Notes: generated from the sequence alone by a model not told the origin. A stretch of 7,295 nt of DNA from Chloroflexota bacterium (GCA_016210495.1 JACQUC010000187.1:1-7295), one strand, 5' to 3'. Shown: positions 1 to 6,900, numbered from the stretch's first letter. Translations and numbers: made by a program.

Positions 1-116
1 CTGACGGGGGCGATGTCGTCGCCCGGGACCTGGTCGTTGTCCGTTATCGTGCCGCCGGTGTGGATTCCAACAAAAAAGTTTTTTTACAACAGTCAGCCTG
101 GTGGGGCATTGATTAA
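1..116 (+). CDS. Possible C-terminal tail of a convergent unknown gene (partial)
   Basis: The plus-strand frame starting at base 3 is open from the window edge to a TAA at 114-116, giving 37 residues that end in WWGID. The codons at 3-62 mostly begin with G or C (GAC, GGG, GGC, GAT, GTC, GCC, CGG), the usual pattern of real coding sequence in a GC-rich genome. This is more convincing than the competing plus-strand frame from 13 to 222, which runs through a hairpin repeat and into the antisense of ubiD. The gene would converge on ubiD with about 50 bases between the two stops. I do not recognise a family. Near its end it contains an A6-G-T7 run (72-85), odd in this GC-rich setting. It may simply be non-coding sequence that happens to be open. 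Confidence 0.35.
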   Translation, partial: DGGDVVARDLVVVRYRAAGVDSNKKVFLQQSAWWGID

Positions 117-147
117 TAATGGCCCACAACTCCCAACCCTCCCCCAA

Positions 148-170
148 GGGCGCGGAGACCGCGCCCCTAC
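148..170 (-). repeat. REP-like GTAG-hairpin element at the ubiD 3' end
   Basis: Read on the minus strand this is GTAG (170-167) followed directly by a perfect 8-bp stem, GGGCGCGG against CCGCGCCC, with a 3-base loop TCT. A GTAG tetranucleotide at the foot of a small hairpin is the layout of bacterial REP elements, which RAYT (TnpA-REP) transposases recognise. The TAG of the GTAG is the stop codon of ubiD. No T-tract follows the hairpin on either strand, so it is not a standard intrinsic terminator, but lying between two convergent gene ends it could still protect or end transcripts. Assignment as a REP rests on architecture only. Confidence 0.6.
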
Positions 171-1675
171 TGGTACGGCCGGAAGCTCTCGCCGGGCGGG
201 TGGTGCTGGAGTAGCAGCTTGAAGCGGTTGGGCAGCTCCAGCGGCGGCAGGCCGAGCTCTCCCCACTCCGCGATGGCCCTGTTCAGGTGCTCGGCCGGGG
301 CCAGGGATATCTCAGGGTAGGCGTTTTTGACCGTGGCGTCGATGAGCATCTTGGAGCCCTTGACCTGGACCCGCTCTTCGAATGGTTTGGCCGTGGTCAC
401 GTTCGACGGGTCTTCGGTGGAGGGATCGAGGGGTAGCGCCATCACATTGGGAATGATCGTGACGTCTCTGGCAGGGTCGACGCGATAAGACAGCGCCCAG
501 TCGACGGAAAAATGGTCGCGAATGTCGATATCGGGATCGACGATGGTGACGATCTTACCGTAGAGAGGGTCCAGGCCGGAGACGATCAAGGCGACACGCT
601 TGGCGTGGCCCGGGTAACGCGGCTTCATCTGCACGATCACGTGTGCCTGGCTGCCTGAAGATTCCGTGATGTGTACGTCGATGACACCCGGCTCCTTGAG
701 CTCGCGCACCAGTTGGCGCCAGATGCCACTCGCAAAAGCCTGGCCCCGCAGACAACTGCTCTCGCTCGGCGGCATCTGGCTGGTGTAAGCCTGGTAAATA
801 GGCCTGTGGCGGTGGGTGATGCAGGTCACGTTCAAGATCGGTGTCTCATCGCGTGTGCCCATGTAACCGCTGTACTCCCCAAAGGGCCCCTCGCTCACAC
901 GCACGTGGGGAGGGACAAATCCCTCGATGACGTACTCGGCGGTCGCGGGCACCAGCAGGTCCACCGTCTCTCCTCTGACCACTTCCACGGGCTCGCCCCG
1001 CATACCCCCAGCTACGGCGAGCTCGTCGACGCCGAAAGGAACCTTGGCTACCGAGGTGAGCCCGATAGAGGGGTCGACGCCAATGGCCACGGCCACTGGC
1101 ATCGGCTCGTTGCGCGCCTCGTACTTCCCATAGTGGAAGCCAATGTGCTGCGGGGCGAAAATGAGAATACAGGTTTGGTTGCGCCCTTTGATCATCATGC
1201 GATAGGTCCCGACGTTCTGAACGCCGGTGTCGGGGTCTTTGCTGATGACGCAAGGCGAGGTGATAAAGGGACCTCCGTCCCTGCCCGGGGTCCAGACCGG
1301 CACCGGTATCTTCAAAAGGTCGACATCATCCCCTTTGAGGACGACTTCCTTGACAGGGCCGGTTTTCACCTCTATCGGAGGTATCTGGCTAGCCGCCGAG
1401 TCGGCCCATTTCTCGTATATTTTGTCCGTAGTCGTTCCCAGAGCCAGGGCGTATACCTCGCGAGAAGCCCCCAGCACGCCGGTGGCAAGAGAGCCCTCGA
1501 ATCCTTTGATGTTCTCGAAGAGCAGCGCATAGCGCTTGCTTTCTTCGACGCCCTGGAACACGCAGCGAGCGATGGACGCTATTTCCCAGTCCCTGTCCAC
1601 CTCTTTTGTAACGCGCTTCAGCTTGCCCCGCTCTTCCAGGACAGCCATATACTCGCGCAGATCGCGATAACCCAT
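167..1675 (-). CDS. UbiD-family prenyl-FMN-dependent decarboxylase
   Basis: The 502-residue product is a full-length UbiD-family enzyme, the group that reversibly decarboxylates aromatic or alpha,beta-unsaturated acids using prenylated FMN. The residues that bind cofactor and metal in characterised members (fungal Fdc1) can be placed by spacing. QNVGTYR holds N154 and R159, matching Fdc1 N168 and R173. H177 in APQHIGFH matches H191. The probable metal-binding acid is E218 in DELAVAGG. The catalytic pair is E262 and E267 in SEGPFGEYSGY. A DPDIDIRD segment (380-387) is also typical. No signal peptide is seen, so it should be cytoplasmic. The ATG at 1675 is backed by GGAGGAGG nine bases upstream. 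No UbiX, needed to make the cofactor, is in the window. The gene follows hyuB by 175 bases in the same direction. The substrate cannot be inferred, and housekeeping ubiquinone UbiD is less likely than a catabolic paralogue in this setting. Confidence 0.93.
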   Translation of the reverse strand: MGYRDLREYMAVLEERGKLKRVTKEVDRDWEIASIARCVFQGVEESKRYALLFENIKGFEGSLATGVLGASREVYALALGTTTDKIYEKWADSAASQIPPIEVKTGPVKEVVLKGDDVDLLKIPVPVWTPGRDGGPFITSPCVISKDPDTGVQNVGTYRMMIKGRNQTCILIFAPQHIGFHYGKYEARNEPMPVAVAIGVDPSIGLTSVAKVPFGVDELAVAGGMRGEPVEVVRGETVDLLVPATAEYVIEGFVPPHVRVSEGPFGEYSGYMGTRDETPILNVTCITHRHRPIYQAYTSQMPPSESSCLRGQAFASGIWRQLVRELKEPGVIDVHITESSGSQAHVIVQMKPRYPGHAKRVALIVSGLDPLYGKIVTIVDPDIDIRDHFSVDWALSYRVDPARDVTIIPNVMALPLDPSTEDPSNVTTAKPFEERVQVKGSKMLIDATVKNAYPEISLAPAEHLNRAIAEWGELGLPPLELPNRFKLLLQHHPPGESFRPYQ

Positions 1676-1684
1676 CGAGTGATG

Positions 1685-1692
1685 CCTCCTCC
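1685..1692 (-). promoter_or_regulatory. Shine-Dalgarno site of ubiD
   Basis: Minus-strand GGAGGAGG lies nine bases before the ATG at 1675-1673. The strong site shows that ubiD is translated independently of hyuB and fixes its start codon. I could not identify a convincing -35/-10 pair in the bases before it. Confidence 0.8.
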
Positions 1693-1742
1693 GAAATCAG
1701 GTTTGTCGCCAATTTGATGCATCGAGCATTCAAACGGGCCCG

Positions 1743-1810
1743 CGCACCCTGAAGGGTGCAGCTACGGGTACGGCCGCTGCCCCACTTGTAGCCGCACCCT
1801 TCAGGGTGCG
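1743..1810. repeat. Pair of inverted REP-like elements (BIME-like)
   Basis: Two 23-base arms, 1743-1765 and 1788-1810, are inverted copies of each other with one mismatch and a 22-base spacer. Each arm, read outward from the centre, starts with GTAG and continues into its own small hairpin: CGCACCCT/AGGGTGCG around TC in the right arm, and the same with a 7-bp stem in the left. Two REP units in opposite orientation are the definition of a BIME. It sits 40 bases after the hyuB stop and 67 bases before the ubiD start, and might protect the hyuB mRNA end or weaken read-through into ubiD. The layout is seen directly; the REP/BIME label is by analogy, and no RAYT transposase gene is present. Confidence 0.75.
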
Positions 1811-1850
1811 TCGGGGCCCTCCGCCCGACCGCCTGACCTGAATTGCCCGC

Positions 1851-3590
1851 CTACCTCGCCCGAAGCCGCTCCGTCGCCGCCGTGTCCACCGCCATCGTTT
1901 CCGGGTCTATCACCACCCCATAGTCCTCCCGCGCCCGCGCGACGCTGACGAAGCCGTTCCACACGTCTTCCAAGACCTTCTCGACCGGGCGCTGGTACGG
2001 GTCGCCGTAGCCGCCGCCGCCGGCTGCGTAATGGAACGACAGGGTATCCTTGGGCACGTAGCCAGCGATCTCACGGGCGTGGCAGTTCCTCACCGAACCG
2101 TCGGGATAGTGGATCTCGACGTGGCTCACGGGACCGCTCTTGCCCCCGGCCAGGCCGTGCGGCCCGACGATGGTGCCATCGCCGTGCAGCACCGCCAGGG
2201 TCTGCTCGCCATAATAGCGAACTATCGTTTCGTTGCCAAGACCACCGCGCCAGCGCCCCGGCCCCGAGGAGTCAGTGCCATATTCGTGCTTGATCAGATA
2301 GACCGGGTTTTGCAGTTCGAAAAGCTCGTAGTCCTGGCTGAGCACAGGGCCGCCGCCCAGCAACCCAGGCTGGTTGTAGCCGTCGCAGCCATAAGATGCC
2401 CCGCCACCTTCGTGGGTCAGAAAGAAAATATCGTGGTAGCCAGACCCGTTTCGGGGGTCGACGCCAGTCATACGATACGAGAGCCGTCGTGCCTTGCCTG
2501 CCGTCACGTTTTCAGGGAGCGGCTGGGCCAGCGCCTTCATCACGGCCTCCGCGTTGTGCTCCACCAGCTTGTTGCCGTAAAAGGTTGCCGCCGGAAACCG
2601 TGCGTTCAACAAGCTGCCTTCGGGTATGTGGATCTTGATGGGCCGCAACAGGCCCTGGTTGTGCGGGATGTCGATCGCCTTGAGAACCTGGAAAAGAATG
2701 GTAAGAGTGCCCGAGGCGGCCGAGACGTACGAGGCGTTGACAAACGTGTCGTTCTGAGGATCGGTACCGGTGTAGTCGAACTCTAGATCGCTGCTCTTGA
2801 TGGTGACCTGAAGGCGGACGTGCCTTTCCTCGGTTTGCCTCGGGCTATCGTCGTAAACCACGGACTCGCCTTTGTAGACGCCGTCCGGAATGGCCGTGAT
2901 GATCTGGCGCATCATCTGCTCGGTTATGTTCATCAGCTCAACGTAGTTGCGCCTGAACGCCTCCAGCCCGATCTGGTCGATCAGTTTGAGCAGCTCTCGC
3001 TCACCGATCTCGATTGAGCCGAGCTGTGCTTTGGCGTCGGACTCGACGATCTCCCGCAGCCGGACGTTCGAAAAGATCATGTTCCACACATCTTTGCGCC
3101 ACCGCCCGCGTTCCTGAACCTTCACCGGCGGCAGGCGCAGCGCTTCCTGCCAAACCTCCGTGGCATCGGGGTTGCAGGTGCCTTTTACCGCCCCGCCAAT
3201 GTCGGCCCAATGCCCGCGGCAGCCCAGCCACGCCACCAGTTGGTCGTGGTAGAAGACGGGTTTGTAGAAGCCCGTGTCGGCGTGCTGAAGGTTGTTGCAG
3301 AACACGTCGTTGTGAATGATGAGGTCGTCCGGATAGATCTCGTCGCCCAAGAAATCGATGGTGTACTGGCAACCTGGGAAGAGCGAAAAGGCCATCAGAG
3401 GCAGGTGCTCGTCCTGCTCCAGCATCTGGCCCTGGGGGTCCATCATGCCCGTCGCGAAGTCTCCCTGGTTGAACAGCGGTGAGCGGGTGGCGCGGTAGAG
3501 CGCGAGCGACATCTTCTTGGTAATGGACTTCAAGCGCAGGTGAAAGATCGAAGCCTCTATGTTTTGCGAGCGAATCGACGTAGCACCCAT
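1851..3590 (-). CDS. HyuB-like subunit (hydantoinase B/oxoprolinase family)
   Basis: The 579-residue product matches the hydantoinase B/oxoprolinase family, the partner of HyuA in ATP-dependent N-methylhydantoinases, 5-oxoprolinases and the related acetone and acetophenone carboxylases. Landmarks in order: an EQDEHLP segment (59-64), an HND...QHAD region (93-105), GHWADIGG (126-133), NPDATEVWQEALRLPPVKV (140-158), DYTGTDPQ (272-279), SSGPGRWRGGLG (441-452) and a glycine-rich GGGGYGDP near the end (524-531). Length is usual for HyuB and well below the roughly 770 residues of acetone carboxylase alpha subunits, so a hydantoinase-type enzyme is the better guess. It has no signal peptide and is probably cytoplasmic. 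Its ATG shares one base with the hyuA stop (TAATG), pointing to translational coupling and equal amounts of the two subunits. The true substrate is unknown: this family is often annotated as hydantoinase without proof. Confidence 0.93.
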   Translation of the reverse strand: MGATSIRSQNIEASIFHLRLKSITKKMSLALYRATRSPLFNQGDFATGMMDPQGQMLEQDEHLPLMAFSLFPGCQYTIDFLGDEIYPDDLIIHNDVFCNNLQHADTGFYKPVFYHDQLVAWLGCRGHWADIGGAVKGTCNPDATEVWQEALRLPPVKVQERGRWRKDVWNMIFSNVRLREIVESDAKAQLGSIEIGERELLKLIDQIGLEAFRRNYVELMNITEQMMRQIITAIPDGVYKGESVVYDDSPRQTEERHVRLQVTIKSSDLEFDYTGTDPQNDTFVNASYVSAASGTLTILFQVLKAIDIPHNQGLLRPIKIHIPEGSLLNARFPAATFYGNKLVEHNAEAVMKALAQPLPENVTAGKARRLSYRMTGVDPRNGSGYHDIFFLTHEGGGASYGCDGYNQPGLLGGGPVLSQDYELFELQNPVYLIKHEYGTDSSGPGRWRGGLGNETIVRYYGEQTLAVLHGDGTIVGPHGLAGGKSGPVSHVEIHYPDGSVRNCHAREIAGYVPKDTLSFHYAAGGGGYGDPYQRPVEKVLEDVWNGFVSVARAREDYGVVIDPETMAVDTAATERLRAR

Positions 3591-5725
3591 TATGAGAACA
3601 CCCCCTGGCCGACCAGGCTATTGATGCGGTTCGATATCCCCGGAGCCAGCTCCCTGGACGCAATGACAAAGCTGCCGAAAACGTCGCAACCCATGCAGAA
3701 GTCCTCTGGCACCAGGATGGTCGTATCGGGACGCTCGACGAGCGCCGGCCCAGGCACGATATCGCCAGCCTGAATCTTGAGGGCGTCGTAGACGGGGACC
3801 TCCTTGGTGACTCCGTTCGGCAGACATATGGAACGGTACCCTTCAGCCGAAAGACGACTTCGCGCGGCACTGTATGGCACTCTTGGCAACGGTGGCTTGG
3901 CAACGTGTCCCGTCAACGTCAGGCGAACGTTCAGCACCTCCACTGGATGGTCGGGTAAGTTGTAGCCGTACGTGGCCATGTGGGCGTCGTCAAAGCGGCT
4001 GCGAATGGCTTCGATGTCGGCGGCCTCGAGCAATTCGAGTGGCAACGGCACCGTCAGCTCGTTGAACTGGCGCATGTACCGCAGGTCCATACTGAAGGAC
4101 AGGGATCGCTGTTTCACCAGCGAGTGCCCGGCCTCGACGTCGGTCTCGCAACCCGCGATCAGGTCGGCGACGATGGCCCGCAGATCGGGCTCTTTGATGT
4201 CCGGGAGCAAGGAGAAATAGCCGCGCGCATATTCCCGCCTCACGTCCGAGAACAGCATTCCCGCGGCGCAGAAGGTAGCCGAGAGCCTGGGCACGATGAT
4301 CAGGGAGATATCAAGCTCGCGCGCGATGGCAGTGGCGTGTAGAGGCCCGGCACCCCCGGCGACGACCATAGGCAGTTGCCTAATGTCGACGCCGTGCTCG
4401 ATCGTGATCTCCTCGATGGCGTTGACCATGTTGGCGTTGGTGACGTTGTAGATCGCGGCCGCAGCCTCCTGCACGTTTATGCCGAGCGGCTCTGCCACGT
4501 GAACCCGGATGGCCTCGCCGGCTGCAGCTTCGTTCAGCCTTATACGCCCACCGAAGAAGCTGTCAGGGCTGAGATAGCCAAGCACGAGATTGGCATCGGT
4601 GACAGTGGGCTGAGTGCCACCAAAGTCGTAGCAGGCCGGTCCAGGCTCGGCGCCAGCGCTGGCTGGCCCCACGCGCAGCAGCCCGCCCTCGATCCTGGCA
4701 ATGCTGCCACCACCTGCACCGATGGAGCGAACGGCGATCATCGGAACGTTGACCGCCTGGCGATTTACCTCGCTACTCGATCTGACCAGCGGGCTTCCGT
4801 TTTGTAGAAGGCACACATCGAAACTGGTCCCGCCCATGTCGACGACGATGCAGTCCTTGTAGCCGATGGGCGCGACGTGCGCCGCCGCCGCCACGGGTGC
4901 GGCGGCAGGTCCCGACTGAATGGTCAGCACGCCAAGCCTCGATGCAGTGGCTGGCGAGACCATACCGCCTGAAGACGTCATAACCAGAAAGGAGCCATCA
5001 AAGCCGTTTTCGGCCAGCCTGGACAGAAGGTCGTTCAAATAGGCGTCAACCAGCGGGCCGACATAAGCGTTCAGGCAGACGGTGCTGACGCGGTCATAGA
5101 ATCGCACCGTGGGAGCTATTTCGCTCGATGCGGTGACAAACCAGTCAGGGTGCTGAGTTCGGACCCTCTCGGCGACGAGCGCCTCGTGCGCCGAGTTGAG
5201 ATAAGAGTGCATGAGGCATATGGCAACCGATTGGACCCCGTGGCGCTGGAAAGTTTCCAGGGCAGAGTCGACGTCCGCCAGGTCCACCTCTTCCATCTCG
5301 TCACCACGGTAGTCGAGCCGGCCCCTGGCCGGCAAGCGCAAATACCTCGGCACGGGAGGTCTCGGGCTCTGGTATTTCAGGTTGAAGGGCTCCTCGTTTC
5401 TGGCCCTTCTCATCTCCAGGGCATCGCGAAGGCCATCGTTGGTAATCAATCCCGCGGCAGCACCCTCGCGGGTCAGGATCGCATTGATGGCAATGGTGCT
5501 GCCGTGAATAATTTCCGAGGTGTTGCCGAGGAAATCCGAGACGGTGAGCCCAAGTTGCTCGGCGATTGAGGTTATGCCGCCTATTACCGCGGCCGCCGGA
5601 TCCCTCTTGCTCGACAAACACTTATGAACCTTGAACTCGCCTGCGTCCTTCGCGATTACAAAATCTACAAACGTTCCTCCTACGTCGATACCAAGCCTCA
5701 TCGGCCTGGACGGATCTCCAGACAC
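3590..5725 (-). CDS. HyuA-like ATP-binding subunit (hydantoinase A/oxoprolinase family)
   Basis: The 711-residue product is a HyuA-type subunit, which uses ATP to activate an amide or ketone substrate together with HyuB. It shows the family's actin-like ATPase motifs: LGIDVGGTFVDFV near the N terminus (11-23), HGSTIAINAILTREG (74-88), VDMGGTSFDV (295-304), SIGAGGGSIARIE (334-346), GPASAGAEPGPACYD (353-367) and VVAGGAGPLHATAIAREL (454-471). Length is typical of the family. I choose the GTG at 5725 as the start because AGGGGTGG lies seven bases before it; the ATG eight codons later (5701) has only a distant GGAG. The start is 18 bases after the solute-binding-protein stop, so the genes are probably co-transcribed. 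The TAA stop overlaps the hyuB ATG by one base. It could equally serve an oxoprolinase-like or carboxylase-like reaction. Confidence 0.94.
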   Translation of the reverse strand: MSGDPSRPMRLGIDVGGTFVDFVIAKDAGEFKVHKCLSSKRDPAAAVIGGITSIAEQLGLTVSDFLGNTSEIIHGSTIAINAILTREGAAAGLITNDGLRDALEMRRARNEEPFNLKYQSPRPPVPRYLRLPARGRLDYRGDEMEEVDLADVDSALETFQRHGVQSVAICLMHSYLNSAHEALVAERVRTQHPDWFVTASSEIAPTVRFYDRVSTVCLNAYVGPLVDAYLNDLLSRLAENGFDGSFLVMTSSGGMVSPATASRLGVLTIQSGPAAAPVAAAAHVAPIGYKDCIVVDMGGTSFDVCLLQNGSPLVRSSSEVNRQAVNVPMIAVRSIGAGGGSIARIEGGLLRVGPASAGAEPGPACYDFGGTQPTVTDANLVLGYLSPDSFFGGRIRLNEAAAGEAIRVHVAEPLGINVQEAAAAIYNVTNANMVNAIEEITIEHGVDIRQLPMVVAGGAGPLHATAIARELDISLIIVPRLSATFCAAGMLFSDVRREYARGYFSLLPDIKEPDLRAIVADLIAGCETDVEAGHSLVKQRSLSFSMDLRYMRQFNELTVPLPLELLEAADIEAIRSRFDDAHMATYGYNLPDHPVEVLNVRLTLTGHVAKPPLPRVPYSAARSRLSAEGYRSICLPNGVTKEVPVYDALKIQAGDIVPGPALVERPDTTILVPEDFCMGCDVFGSFVIASRELAPGISNRINSLVGQGVFS
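3599..3606 (-). promoter_or_regulatory. Shine-Dalgarno site of hyuB inside hyuA
   Basis: Minus-strand AGGGGGTG lies eight bases before the hyuB ATG (3590-3588), within the last codons of hyuA. Together with the TAATG overlap it supports coupled translation of the two subunits. Confidence 0.65.
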
Positions 5726-5732
5726 TATATGA

Positions 5733-5740
5733 CCACCCCT
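5733..5740 (-). promoter_or_regulatory. Shine-Dalgarno site that decides the hyuA GTG start
   Basis: Minus-strand AGGGGTGG lies seven bases before GTG at 5725-5723, in the 18-base gap after the binding-protein stop at 5746-5744. It favours the GTG over the downstream ATG at 5701-5699. Confidence 0.6.
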
Positions 5741-5743
5741 AAT

Positions 5744-6553
5744 CTACTTCCTTTCGATTGCCTGCTCCAAGAAGCGGGTATCCACCAGATCTTTTATCGC
5801 AGGTATCTTGTCCTTCTCCAGGTCGCCCTCTGCCACCATCACATCTATGACGGCTTGCAGATTGTCCATATTAACCTTCGCCTGCTTGGGGATCACTCCC
5901 GGCGTTTCGTAGTACATGCGGTACATCTCTGCGGCTTCAGTCGCGCTGGCTTTCAAGGCCGGCTGCAGGACGGCAAGAACCTCGTTCTTCTTGCCGGGAT
6001 CGAGCAACCAGTCGACACCCTCCTGGTACGCCCGCAGGTAGCGCACCAGGGCCTCGGGATTCTTGCTTATGAAACTGTCGCTCGTAACTATGCTATCGGA
6101 AAGCCACTTCGGCACCGCCTCCGAAGTGACCCCCAGACGATTGTAGCCTTCGGCCACGGCCTTGAGATCAAACGGCTGGTTAAGCAGGCCGGCGCTAACG
6201 GCACCGCTAGTGATAGCGGCGTATCTTGCGCTGCTGCCGCCGACCACGACGAGGTCGTAGTCGCTGGCCTTCAGGCCGAGTTTCTCCAGCAATTTCCGCA
6301 GCATCACCGTGGTGGAGCCCTTCAGCTCGGATGCGCCGACGACCTTGCCCTTGAGCTGCTCTGCCTTGGTGATGTTCTTCGAGGATACCAGACTCCAGGC
6401 CGGCGCGTCCTGGCGCGCGCCGATGATCTTGATCTTGGCACCACCCGCCACGGCTCTGACAGCCACATCGGGCGCCACGAACACGACATCCAGCGAGCCG
6501 CCGACTAGGGCTGCGATCTGATTGTTAGGCGTTTGGGCTGCGACTATATCCAT
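5744..6553 (-). CDS. Solute-binding protein, C-terminal fragment (NMT1/SsuA-like)
   Basis: This 269-residue open frame begins at an ATG 12 bases after the internal TAG and carries most of the binding domain. It opens with DIVAAQTPNNQIAALVGGSLDVVFV, the pattern that follows the first helix in SsuA/TauA/NMT1 binding proteins, then has SSKNITKAEQLKGKVVGAS (the usual domain-crossing segment), VVVGGSSARYAAITSGAVSAGLL, and NPEALVRYLRAYQEGVDWLL. Alone it has no signal peptide and lacks the first strand, so it could not work as an extracytoplasmic receptor. No clear Shine-Dalgarno site sits before its ATG, so independent translation is doubtful; re-initiation after the TAG is possible. Best treated as the second half of the interrupted gene. 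Its own stop (TAG) is 18 bases before hyuA. Confidence 0.8.
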   Translation of the reverse strand: MDIVAAQTPNNQIAALVGGSLDVVFVAPDVAVRAVAGGAKIKIIGARQDAPAWSLVSSKNITKAEQLKGKVVGASELKGSTTVMLRKLLEKLGLKASDYDLVVVGGSSARYAAITSGAVSAGLLNQPFDLKAVAEGYNRLGVTSEAVPKWLSDSIVTSDSFISKNPEALVRYLRAYQEGVDWLLDPGKKNEVLAVLQPALKASATEAAEMYRMYYETPGVIPKQAKVNMDNLQAVIDVMVAEGDLEKDKIPAIKDLVDTRFLEQAIERK

Positions 6554-6565
6554 AATGACGCTGTA

Positions 6566-6892
6566 CTAGTCCCCAAACCGCTTCGCGGCCTCGGTGGTCG
6601 GAAAGTCGGTGATGCTTCCGGACATCGAGCTGACCCGCACGGTGACCGGCTGCGCCTTCGGCTTGGCCGCTTCCTCCTTGGGCTTTGCCGCTTCCTTCGC
6701 CACGGCGGGCGTCGCCGCAGGCGTAAATGGCGCGGCGGCCTTAGCAGATTCGGCAGGTTTCGGCGCCTCCACGGCCTTGGTAGGCTCGGCAGGTTTCGGT
6801 GCCTCTGGCTTTGGCGCGGGCGCCGCGGAGCATCCGATCAAAGCGATCACGACGATGATCCACAGAGCCGCAAAGATTGTCTTGCGCCTCAT
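6566..6892 (-). CDS. Solute-binding protein, N-terminal lipoprotein fragment
   Basis: This 108-residue piece starts with a lipoprotein signal: MRRK, a hydrophobic stretch (5-20), and lipobox LIGC with the lipidated cysteine at 21. A low-complexity Ala/Pro/Lys/Glu linker follows (22-82). It contains two 12-residue copies beginning EAPKPAE (30-41 and 42-53) and two AAKPK blocks (68-72, 75-79). The mature domain then begins with VTVRVSSMSGSITDFPTTEAAKRFGD, the first strand and helix of a binding protein, and stops at TAG. By itself it would be only a tethered linker. The start is firmly set by AGGAGGT eight bases upstream. The long charged-proline linker is common in lipoprotein receptors of Chloroflexota and Gram-positive-like envelopes, which is a weak taxonomic hint. 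Confidence 0.8.
   Translation of the reverse strand: MRRKTIFAALWIIVVIALIGCSAAPAPKPEAPKPAEPTKAVEAPKPAESAKAAAPFTPAATPAVAKEAAKPKEEAAKPKAQPVTVRVSSMSGSITDFPTTEAAKRFGD
6750..6805. repeat. 36-base tandem repeat in the lipoprotein linker
   Basis: Two 20-base copies at 6750-6769 and 6786-6805 differ at one position and are exactly 36 bases apart. They encode the two EAPKPAE-initiated 12-residue units of the binding-protein linker, so the period keeps the frame. It probably arose by slippage duplication. Confidence 0.75.
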
Positions 6893-6900
6893 CGATGACT

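Larger units (their letters stand above)
5744..6892 (-). pseudogene. SsuA/NMT1-like lipoprotein solute-binding protein, interrupted by an in-frame TAG
   Basis: From the ATG at 6892 to the TAG at 5744 there is one frame of 383 codons, broken only by a TAG at 6568-6566 (codon 109). The part before it holds the lipoprotein signal and first strand of the periplasmic domain; the part after it holds the rest of an SsuA/TauA/NMT1-type binding protein. Both halves are in the same frame, so one base change would restore a normal 382-residue lipoprotein. The halves show no other damage, which argues for a very recent mutation, a base-call or assembly error, or read-through rather than an old pseudogene. 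The protein would capture substrate outside the membrane for the ABC importer whose ATPase lies upstream. TAG also ends ubiD, hyuB and the ATPase gene, so general use of TAG as a sense codon is unlikely. Confidence 0.85.

Noticed and set aside
72..90. Slippery T-TTT-TTA heptamer and A6-G-T7 run that might cause -1 frameshifting
   Set aside because: It is in phase with the partial plus-strand frame, but both frames stop within about ten codons and no downstream pseudoknot is evident, so a shift would change little. The run may also be prone to sequencing error.
148..166. Intrinsic terminator for ubiD
   Set aside because: The hairpin is strong, but neither strand has a T-tract after it. The GTAG flank fits a REP-like element better, although a role at transcript ends remains possible.
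671..1717. Long plus-strand open frame of 348 codons antisense to ubiD
   Set aside because: It is a mirror of the ubiD gene, whose catalytic motifs are all in the minus-strand frame. The antisense protein has no recognisable domain, and long antisense frames are expected in GC-rich coding sequence.
1676..1742. Separate sigma-70-type promoter for ubiD
   Set aside because: A TTGAAT-like box is present on the minus strand, but no acceptable -10 hexamer lies at a suitable distance, so I do not call one.
3001..3903. Minus-strand frame of 300 codons overlapping the hyuA end and hyuB start in another frame
   Set aside because: The product is Arg/Pro/Ser-rich and of low complexity, typical of a shadow frame, and it overlaps both real genes throughout.
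5624..6508. Plus-strand frame of 294 codons opposite the binding protein and hyuA start
   Set aside because: It runs across the boundary between two clear minus-strand genes, shows no domain, and is explained by the third-position base bias of those genes.
6566..6568. TAG read as a dedicated amino acid (pyrrolysine or genome-wide amber reassignment)
   Set aside because: TAG is the natural end of four genes here, and a binding-protein helix is not a known pyrrolysine site. A mutation, error or low-level suppression is simpler.
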